Shown in pieces: positions 27,334 to 34,214 of a stretch of 64,000 bases of DNA. Every line of letters starts with the position of its first letter. Position 1 is the first letter of the stretch. A program made the translations under genes and the position numbers. The notes under the pieces were generated by a model, which worked only from the letters and a program-made list of their open reading frames with translations, ran no database searches and was not told where the DNA came from. The stretch is from Alphaproteobacteria bacterium. Its GTDB lineage: Bacteria > Pseudomonadota > Alphaproteobacteria > DSM-16000 > Inquilinaceae. The stretch lies in NCBI GenBank assembly GCA_028281925.1, contig JANQIX010000055.1:62001-126000 (forward strand). The letters are read 5' to 3'.

Positions 27334-28368
27334 ATGAGTGACGACGATGACGATGGCGGAGACCTGCCGTCCCCTCCCCCATTGGTGCTGGCCGACTGGG
27401 ACGCCGCAGAGCCGGACGCGTTCGATCACGGATACCCGTTCGATCCCACCTACGGCTACGACCTGTCCGACCTGTTGGCCGTAGAGCCGCCGGCCCCGCC
27501 GGCCGATCTCGACCGGTTCTGGTCCGCCCGCTACGACGCCGCCATGGCGGTCGACCCGGCGCCGCGGTTCACCCTGAGCCGCCAGCAGCATGCGCGCTGG
27601 CAGATGCTGGATCTGTACTATCGGTCGACCGATGACATGACCATCGGCGGCTGGCTGTTGGTGCCGCGCGACCGACCCGCCGTCCGGGGACTGGTGGTCG
27701 GTCACGGCTATGGCGGGCGCGACGGGCCGGACACGCATCTGCCGGTCGAAGACGCGGCCCTCTTGTTCCCCTGCTTTCGCGGGCTGTCGCGCAGCGCGCG
27801 GCACCCAATCTCGCAGGATCCCAACTGGCATGTGCTGCACGATATCGACAAGCGCGACCGCTACATTCTAGGCGGCTGTGTCGAAGATCTGTGGCTGGGT
27901 GTATCTGCCCTGCTGACGCTGTTTCCCTGGCTGGAAGGCCGGATCGGCTATGCCGGCATCAGCTTCGGGGGCGGTATCGGCGCTCTCGCCATCCCCTGGG
28001 ATCAGCGCATCGCCCGCGGACATCTCAATCTGCCGACCTTTGGCCATCACCGTTTGCGCCTGACCTTGCCCTCGGTCGGCAGCGTGGCCGCCGTCCAGCG
28101 CTTCCACCGCCACCATCCGGAGGTGATGAAGACCCTGGCCTATTACGACGCGGCGGCGACGGCACAGCGGGTTAAGGTGCCCATGCATGTCGCGGCCGCC
28201 CTCTTGGACCCAATGGTTCCGCCGCCGGGCCAATTTGCGGTCTACAACGCGGTGGCAAGTCGTAAACAACTCTTCACACTCAGCGCGGGCCATATCGACT
28301 ATGTTGCGGCGCACCAGGAAGAGGCAGCACTGCTGGCCGAGCTCCGGGATTTCTTTGCAGATCTTTGA
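27334..28368 (+). CDS. Acetylxylan esterase-like alpha/beta hydrolase
   Basis: A 344-residue alpha/beta hydrolase resembling the AXE1/cephalosporin-C deacetylase family. It has RGLVVGHGYGGRDGPD (oxyanion loop), the nucleophile elbow GYAGISFGGGIGAL, an acidic residue in AALLDPMVPPPGQF, and the catalytic His in LSAGHIDYV. The acidic N-terminus (MSDDDDDGGD) has no signal peptide, so the protein is probably cytosolic. Real substrates of relatives vary from acetylated sugars to other esters. It precedes another esterase gene by 29 bp, suggesting a two-gene unit. Confidence 0.82.
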   Translation: MSDDDDDGGDLPSPPPLVLADWDAAEPDAFDHGYPFDPTYGYDLSDLLAVEPPAPPADLDRFWSARYDAAMAVDPAPRFTLSRQQHARWQMLDLYYRSTDDMTIGGWLLVPRDRPAVRGLVVGHGYGGRDGPDTHLPVEDAALLFPCFRGLSRSARHPISQDPNWHVLHDIDKRDRYILGGCVEDLWLGVSALLTLFPWLEGRIGYAGISFGGGIGALAIPWDQRIARGHLNLPTFGHHRLRLTLPSVGSVAAVQRFHRHHPEVMKTLAYYDAAATAQRVKVPMHVAAALLDPMVPPPGQFAVYNAVASRKQLFTLSAGHIDYVAAHQEEAALLAELRDFFADL

Positions 28369-28397
28369 GGCTCTTACCTTTCTGCGGCGGCCGACCC

Positions 28398-29126
28398 ATG
28401 AACCGGGAATACCATCGCTGGTACAGCCATCGGCTCGGTCGCGAGATGGAGCTGCTGGTGTTCGGCCACGCCGGCGCCAAGGTGCTGGTGTTTCCCACAC
28501 GTGACGGCCGGTTCTGGGAATACGAGAAGCTGGGCCTGGTCGGCAGCCTGCGCATGAAGATCGAGGCCGGGCATCTGCAGCTCTACTGCGTCGACAGCGT
28601 CGATCACGAAACCTTCTATTGCTTCTGGCGCCACCCGGCCGACCGCCTACGCCGCCACGCGCAGTTCGAAGACTACATCCTGAGTGAAGTGATGCCGCTG
28701 ATGGCGATGAAGAACCATCATCCCTGCACCATTTCGCACGGCTGCAGCCTCGGCGCCTTTCATGCCGCCAACATCGCCTTCCGCCACCCGCATCTGTTTC
28801 GCAAGCTGGTGGCGTTCTCAGGCCGCTACGACCTGACCATGACGGTGGAAAGCTTCGGCGACCTGCTGAACGGCCACTATGACGAGCTGGTGTACTTCAA
28901 CACGCCGTCGCATTTCCTGCCCAATCTCAGCTGCGATCAGCGGCTGGAGCACCTGCGGCGCATGGACATCGTCTTCGTGGTGGGTGACCAGGATCCCTTC
29001 CTGGACAACACGAAGTCGCTCAGCACCCTGTTATGGAACAAGGGCGTCTGGAACGCGCTGAACATCTGGCACGGCCGTGCCCACCGCGGCAGCGCCTGGC
29101 GGGCGATGGCGCCGCTCTACGTGTAG
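28398..29126 (+). CDS. Putative esterase (alpha/beta hydrolase, esterase D/PHB-depolymerase-like)
   Basis: A 242-residue alpha/beta hydrolase without a signal peptide. The nucleophile lies in ISHGCSLGAFHAANIAF, the acid in VVGDQDPFLDN and the histidine in WHGRAHRGSAWRA. The MNREYHRWYSHRLGREMELLVFG opening is typical of a proteobacterial esterase group of unknown substrate. The ATG at 28398 fits that opening better than the upstream TTG at 28365, which would overlap the previous gene. It ends 45 bp from the convergent unknown gene of the lower-G+C patch. Confidence 0.8.
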   Translation: MNREYHRWYSHRLGREMELLVFGHAGAKVLVFPTRDGRFWEYEKLGLVGSLRMKIEAGHLQLYCVDSVDHETFYCFWRHPADRLRRHAQFEDYILSEVMPLMAMKNHHPCTISHGCSLGAFHAANIAFRHPHLFRKLVAFSGRYDLTMTVESFGDLLNGHYDELVYFNTPSHFLPNLSCDQRLEHLRRMDIVFVVGDQDPFLDNTKSLSTLLWNKGVWNALNIWHGRAHRGSAWRAMAPLYV

Positions 29127-29171
29127 GACGGCGCCATCATGCTCTGCCAGCTTCAGCCTGTACTCGATCGG

Positions 29172-29960
29172 CTAGACCGACTTGAACTTGAGGGAGAGGA
29201 CCGCGGCCAACTCTTGGTCATTGCATTTCCGCGCCGCATCCGCCTCTTCTATTGTCAGGTTGAACAATTCGGCGATGATTGCAGATGTGAGTTCGCAGCC
29301 GCTCGATCCCATCGTGCAATGATGTGACGCCAGGTATTGGGCCTGCAGCTTCCGGTTCTTGCCGAGCGTTCCAAGCGCCTTCTTGTAACCGGCTTTCATT
29401 TTGGCGCGTGCTTGTTCGATCGCACTCCCAATCATCGGTACGGCCGAGCCCATCTTGCGGATCTTCTTCTTCTGCTTTTTGGCGATGATGTAGGGCAAAA
29501 TGGTGTCCACAACATAGGAATGCTGGGAGTCTATAATTGAGCATTTATACGATGCGGCATTCGCATGGATTTTCTGCAGGTTCTTGATATGCACGTCGGT
29601 CTTGTAGGCTGAGATGCCGTTCTTGGCCGCGTCCGTTATCGCCAATGCAGCGCTCGCGACCAGCAGCGCGATCGGCCCGGTCCCGAGGGTCGCTCCAGAA
29701 ACCAACGCGCCCCATCCGGCCTGGCCCATCAAGGAACCACCGGTGGCATTGGTCGCTATGGTCAGGGCCGACCCTGTCTTGCTGACGATCTGTTTGCCCA
29801 CATTGGCGGCGATCTTAGCCGTGTTGTCGACCTTCATCGCACCCTTGCTGGTGGGCATCCAGGCCTGGGCGGGAGGCTCATAATTCTCATCTTCGTCGTC
29901 CACGTTTCCGAGCATCGAATCCATGGTTTCGATGCTGGCGATGATGGTGACGTCTGTCAT
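29172..29960 (-). CDS. Protein of unknown function with a hydrophobic glycine-rich hairpin
   Basis: I do not recognise this 262-residue protein. It has an acidic N-terminal stretch (VDDEDENYEPP), a glycine/alanine-rich hydrophobic region at about residues 60-110 that could form a membrane helical hairpin, a strongly basic segment AKKQKKKIRK near residue 160, and a cysteine-containing C-terminal part. No N-terminal signal peptide is visible. Base composition is visibly lower in G+C than the neighbours, and the gene is divergent from an AraC-type regulator. A membrane-active or secreted effector is conceivable but unproven. The ATG at 29960 follows GGGAG; another ATG lies at 29975. Confidence 0.65.
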   Translation of the reverse strand: MTDVTIIASIETMDSMLGNVDDEDENYEPPAQAWMPTSKGAMKVDNTAKIAANVGKQIVSKTGSALTIATNATGGSLMGQAGWGALVSGATLGTGPIALLVASAALAITDAAKNGISAYKTDVHIKNLQKIHANAASYKCSIIDSQHSYVVDTILPYIIAKKQKKKIRKMGSAVPMIGSAIEQARAKMKAGYKKALGTLGKNRKLQAQYLASHHCTMGSSGCELTSAIIAELFNLTIEEADAARKCNDQELAAVLSLKFKSV

Positions 29961-30334
29961 CTCCGGCTCCCGCATTTCGATTGAAACGAAGATCTTGGGC
30001 GGATGATCGCCCTGCGTTTGGCCGCTTGCCGCGCTACCATTGCCCAGTAGGGCGGCCGAGACCGGTTATCCTCCCCATGACGACAGAAGCCTTGAGCGGC
30101 GTTGTCGCCCAACGTGAATGTGTTATAGGTCTTAATCAGTGTCATGCGCGCGTCGTGCCGATGTTCGTGCTCACTGCGTCCCAGAACCGGCGTTCGTCCG
30201 ACGTCACCACTCCCGCCTGGCTCGGATATCAGATTGAACCGGCGTCATGGCGGACCGACGAGGTCTTCCGGCGGAATCTCAGAAATGAAGATAAGAATTG
30301 AATTGGAGCAGCCATAAAACGGAAAAAGGCTTAG
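29961..30334. other. Divergent promoter region in the lower-G+C patch
   Basis: These 374 bp separate the unknown gene and the araC-type gene and must carry both promoters. The right half is rich in A+T. A GGAAAAAGG ribosome site precedes the ATGATG at 30335. I found no convincing inverted-repeat operator. Confidence 0.55.
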
Positions 30335-31291
30335 ATGATGAAATACTCATTTGAAGAATGGAAAGATGTCGCGCGCGTATTTTACCAGGTAACACCACTG
30401 AATCACATCAGTGGCTTCATGGCCGAAGCCGAAATGCGGCGGTACGATCGACTAATTTGCACGAAGGCGAGGTTTTCTCCTCAGAAATTTGATCACGACC
30501 CGGCTAGGATCAGAGGTGTCGACCACGACTATCTGCTCTACGAGCGCTATCTCGATGGTGAGGGGCGGGGTCTCGCCGCGGATGTTCCGGCGCATATCAA
30601 CCAGGCTTCAATTCACCTAATCGACATGTCCCGGCGTTACCGGTCGATTACCAAAGGCGTCGCCACGGCCGGCGTCTGCATTCCCCATGACCTGATCGGC
30701 TATGACCCATCACGCGATCCGCCCTATCGGAGTGTCCCGGTGGCCAGCCCGCAGGGAAAGATGCTGGACTTGGCGCACGGCGCCTTCCGCGTCGCCGTCG
30801 CCCGGGAGCAGCCGGATGCCCGGGAACTTTCTGCCGCCTTCCTCGCCCTCGTGCGAACATTGATGCTGAAAGCGCCCGACCCGCGATCGGCGGAGCAAAA
30901 GGATGTCGACAGACGTCCGCTGCTGCGGACCTATATCTCCCGCCACTTGACCGATCTGGACCTGTCCCCTGCGCAGATCTGTGGCGAGCTTGGTTTGTCC
31001 CGATCCGTTCTTTACCGCGAGTTTCAGCGGGACGGCGGTGTGATCCGTTTCATCACCAACCGGCGGCTCGACCGGTGCTTTGCCGACCTGATGGCAACGC
31101 CTGCGAGACGTGGGGTGGTGCGGCGTGTTGCCGAACGCTGGGGCTTCGACCATCCCGGGAACTTCCATCGCAGTTTCCGGGACCGTTTCGGCATGTCGCC
31201 GTCAGATTGTCTGGAACGGGACGGCGAGCATGCTGCGCCCACCCCCGGGACTGCGTACCACCCGGTCCACGAATGGCTGCGGGGCGGTTGA
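30335..31291 (+). CDS. AraC family transcriptional regulator
   Basis: A 318-residue regulator with an N-terminal AraC-binding-like ligand domain of about 190 residues and a C-terminal pair of helix-turn-helix motifs. The first reads SPAQICGELGLSRSVLYREF and the second RRVAERWGFDHPGNFHRSF, ending with RFGMSPSD, the usual C-terminal AraC signature. It is divergent from the unknown gene at 29172-29960 and shares its lower G+C content in the first 300 bp, so it is a likely local regulator. The ligand is unknown. Two ATG codons start the frame at 30335 and 30338. Confidence 0.87.
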   Translation: MMKYSFEEWKDVARVFYQVTPLNHISGFMAEAEMRRYDRLICTKARFSPQKFDHDPARIRGVDHDYLLYERYLDGEGRGLAADVPAHINQASIHLIDMSRRYRSITKGVATAGVCIPHDLIGYDPSRDPPYRSVPVASPQGKMLDLAHGAFRVAVAREQPDARELSAAFLALVRTLMLKAPDPRSAEQKDVDRRPLLRTYISRHLTDLDLSPAQICGELGLSRSVLYREFQRDGGVIRFITNRRLDRCFADLMATPARRGVVRRVAERWGFDHPGNFHRSFRDRFGMSPSDCLERDGEHAAPTPGTAYHPVHEWLRGG

Positions 31292-31426
31292 CCCGCATCT
31301 CTCACACCCACCACGGTCTGCGTCGCGGCTGCTTTCCTCATCTGAGGAGCCGGAGACCCTCGCGTTGATGATCACATCCGGCACCCGGCGGCACCCGGAT
31401 CCATCTCCGCGTTGGACGCAATGGTG

Positions 31427-31687
31427 TCACGGGCTGCCCAAGATGAAGGCCACGACCACCCAAACCATCGGAGATGTCACAAGTCCAGCAATCGAGGCGA
31501 CTATACCGATTGTGGAGAAAACATACTCCTTGCTGGAAAGCGCAAATATTCCGAAAAGAATACCAAGCGGAGCGAATATAATTGCCAGAAAAAGAATCGA
31601 GATGACGCCACAGACAGTCGAGCCTATTCCAAGCGCCCTACCTTGCGACGGGGCCGCTGCACTGCTGATATTCGGATTGTATGACAC
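31427..31687 (-). CDS. Small membrane protein, DUF4190-like
   Basis: An 86-residue protein with two hydrophobic segments: one around GSTVCGVISILFLAIIFAPLGILFG, the second around FSTIGIVASIAGLVTSPMVWVVV. The GI/A-rich repeat pattern resembles DUF4190 small membrane proteins of unknown function. I chose the GTG at 31687 (MSYNPNISSAAAP...), which has GGAG 8 bases upstream. The frame also opens at an ATG at 31762, but that would add 25 residues lacking family features. Local G+C is about 50 percent by hand count over 240 bases, well below the surroundings. Confidence 0.6.
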   Translation of the reverse strand: MSYNPNISSAAAPSQGRALGIGSTVCGVISILFLAIIFAPLGILFGIFALSSKEYVFSTIGIVASIAGLVTSPMVWVVVAFILGSP

Positions 31688-32124
31688 GAAGCGAGCTCCA
31701 CTGCTGGCACATGAACGCAATGGTTTCAGATGCGCCTGATCCTCGCAACGGATTTCGCCCATTCATTGCGATACTTCGAGCAGAAATTCTTGGGTGAGGA
31801 CGTCGCCTCATCAGTTCCTTTCGTTTTGCCGCCGGGGTGACCGGCAGCCCTTAGCGCGTAGCCGCCCACACCGGTCCGGGCAGGTGATCGGAGTCATCGG
31901 AGCAGCACCTGCCTGTCACCGGCGAGTCATGGACGGTTGCTATGGTCCGGTCCGGATGCTGTTGGCCGCATCCGAAAAAGAGGCACGGCGAAGTGGGGCT
32001 GCTGGGCGCACGGAATGGGCATAGTGACATCGCCGATCCGGCGCATGTCCCGCTGCAGATGCAATCCAGACACCGGTACCCCGCTTCCCTCAACCACCGC
32101 ATGTGAAGCAAGGGAGCGATCCAG
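31688..32124. other. Intergenic region upstream of the PhoD gene
   Basis: This 437-bp stretch separates the small membrane protein gene and the phoD-like gene, which are divergent. It holds the possible Pho box described separately. No gene with a ribosome site and coding features was found. Confidence 0.55.
31891..31930 (+). promoter_or_regulatory. Possible Pho box upstream of the PhoD-type phosphatase
   Basis: CTGTCAC (31913-31919), four bases, then GAGTCAT (31924-31930) match the PhoB consensus CTGTCAT-N4-CTGTCAT at 11 of 14 positions. A further GAGTCAT at 31891-31897 is in the same 11-bp phase. It lies about 195 bp before the phosphatase start. The match is suggestive only. Confidence 0.35.
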
Positions 32125-33786
32125 ATGACAGAGGTGAACCGGCGGACAATCCTGAAGATGATTGCCGTCACCACCGCGGCGGGCGCAGCTGTCCGCCAGG
32201 CCGAAGGGCGGCAAGCGGCAGCGGCGAATGGCGTGTTCCAGCATGGCGTGGCCAGCGGCGATCCGGACCGGAGCAGCGTGGTGCTCTGGACCCGGCTAAC
32301 CACCAACGAGGCTGAGGCGCCGGTGCAATGGCAGCTCGCGGCGGATGCGGACTGCGCCTCGATCGTGGCGGAGGGCGAAGCCACCACCTCGGCGGAGCGC
32401 GACTTCACGGTGAAGGTCGTTGCAGAGGGGCTGGAGGCTGGCGCCACCTACCACTACCGGTTCATGGTCGGCGACGTTACATCCCCCACGGGTCGCACCA
32501 AGACACTGCCGGAAGGGGCGCTCGACCGGCTGGGCATTGCGGTCGCCTCATGCTCCAACTATCCGCTCGGACATTTCACGGCCTATGACGCGATGGCGCA
32601 GGACGGCGAAATCGACTTCGTCTTCCACACCGGTGACTACATCTACGAATACTCTACCGAGGGTTGGGGCGACCCGATCGCGACGGAGCTGGGGCGGCAA
32701 AGCCTGCCGGACAAAGAGATCGTGACGCTGGAGGACTACCGTCAGCGTCATGCCCAGTACAAGTCGGACCCGAGCCTGCAGGCCATGCACGGCGCCCACT
32801 GCTTCATTGCCTGTTGGGACGACCACGAGGTGACGAACAATCCCTGGACCGGCGGTGCCGGCAATCACCAACCGGATGCCGAGGGCGACTGGGAGACACG
32901 GCGCGAAGCGGGGCTTCGCGCCTATTTCGAGTGGATGCCGATCCGCGACCCCGAGCCGGGCCAAGCGCTTGGAGATTACTGGCGAACCTATCGGTTTGGC
33001 GATCTGGCGACGATGGTGATCCTGGAGACCCGCCATTCCGGCCGTGACGAACAGCCGCGCTATCCCGCCGATGGCGAAATCAGTTCGCCAGAAGACCGCG
33101 AGCGCTATGTCAGCGAGGTTCTGGGCGACCCCAACCGCCGGATGCTTGCACCGGAGATGGAGGCGGATCTGCGTGAAGCCATCGTAAGCTCGGTCGAAGC
33201 CGGAGAGCCGTGGCGCCTGATTGGGACGGCAAGCCCGATGGTCCGTTTCCACATCCCCGACATCACCTCACTGGGCATTGCAGAAAGTGAGCTGCCGGAT
33301 GGCCTGAGCTACCTGGCTTTCAACGGGCAGTGGAACCTGCCTTGGTACAACGACACCTGGGATGGCTATCCGGCGGCCCGAGAGGCGTTCTATGCCCTGT
33401 GCCGGGAGGCGGGTGCCGAGGACCTTCTGGTTCTGACCGGCGATACCCACCAGTTCTGGGCCAGTGAGCTGGCCGACGCCGAAGGCCGCCCGATGGGGGT
33501 GGAACTGGGCACGGCCGGCATCTCCTCGCCCAGCGAATATGTCGACTATGGCCTTGAGCCGGAGGTCGGGCAGCGGCTGGATGCGATCTATATGGAGCAC
33601 ATGCCGGAGGTCCACTGGACGGAAGGCTTCCACAACGGATACGTCAAGATCGTCCTGACGCCGGAGGAGGCCGTGGCGACGGTAATCGGCGTCTCAACGG
33701 TGCTGTCGACAGAGTATGAAACGGTCGACCTCTTCCGCGAGCGCATCGTGAAATCCGGTCCCAGCTTGACTTACGCGCCGCTCTAA
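32125..33786 (+). CDS. phoD: PhoD-type alkaline phosphatase/phosphodiesterase, Tat-exported
   Basis: A 553-residue periplasmic phosphatase that releases phosphate from mono- and diesters, with Ca/Fe in characterised PhoD enzymes. A twin-arginine signal (NRRTILKMIAVTTAAGAA) is followed by a fibronectin-like N-terminal domain starting at FQHGVASGDPDRSSVVLWTR. The metallophosphatase core shows VFHTGDYIYEY, ACWDDHEVTNNPW and LVLTGDTHQFWASEL, the metal-binding motifs of the PhoD family. The ATG at 32125 follows GGGAG. A possible Pho box lies upstream and a hairpin follows, so it appears to be monocistronic. It complements the multidomain phosphoesterase at the end of the window. Confidence 0.93.
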   Translation: MTEVNRRTILKMIAVTTAAGAAVRQAEGRQAAAANGVFQHGVASGDPDRSSVVLWTRLTTNEAEAPVQWQLAADADCASIVAEGEATTSAERDFTVKVVAEGLEAGATYHYRFMVGDVTSPTGRTKTLPEGALDRLGIAVASCSNYPLGHFTAYDAMAQDGEIDFVFHTGDYIYEYSTEGWGDPIATELGRQSLPDKEIVTLEDYRQRHAQYKSDPSLQAMHGAHCFIACWDDHEVTNNPWTGGAGNHQPDAEGDWETRREAGLRAYFEWMPIRDPEPGQALGDYWRTYRFGDLATMVILETRHSGRDEQPRYPADGEISSPEDRERYVSEVLGDPNRRMLAPEMEADLREAIVSSVEAGEPWRLIGTASPMVRFHIPDITSLGIAESELPDGLSYLAFNGQWNLPWYNDTWDGYPAAREAFYALCREAGAEDLLVLTGDTHQFWASELADAEGRPMGVELGTAGISSPSEYVDYGLEPEVGQRLDAIYMEHMPEVHWTEGFHNGYVKIVLTPEEAVATVIGVSTVLSTEYETVDLFRERIVKSGPSLTYAPL

Positions 33787-34214
33787 CGCGCTTCGCCCGT
33801 GCCCCGTCCTCGGCCCGCGCAATTCTCAAAGCGACGGGCCGAGGCATCGGCTGGGCTGCGATGGGGAGCGTTCTCGAGCCCCATTGCCGGGATGCCAGGG
33901 AACAATCGGCCGGCGGATTTCGGCCGGCAGGACCGATCTCGTTCGGGGCCAATCAGGACTTCTGCTTAAGACTCTTTTATACATAATCGGCTACAGATAG
34001 AGCGCTCTGGATTGCGGCAACCAAATAGGCCGAAGCCCTACGGCGCATCTCATTAAATTTGAAACTTATCATGCAATCATCGTTTATCACTCGAGAAATC
34101 TACCGCAAACTCGTTAGGTATCGATGCAAAATCACGCGGTGCTGACCCTTGCGTGGTCTCCAGTTTGCACCGGGGCGGCCGGCCCCGTGAGCCTTCGCTC
34201 GAACCGCCCGGAAG
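33787..34214. other. Intergenic region: terminator, then A+T-rich promoter stretch
   Basis: These 428 bp between the phosphatase and the sensor kinase begin with a hairpin. Positions about 33960-34120 are A+T-rich and are the likely promoter of the kinase gene. No open frame with coding features was found. Confidence 0.55.
33808..33844 (+). terminator. Inverted repeat after phoD
   Basis: Arms CCTCGGCCCG (33808-33817) and CGGGCCGAGG (33835-33844) are perfectly complementary around a 17-base loop, 21 bp past the phosphatase stop. There is no T tract, so termination may need Rho. Confidence 0.5.
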
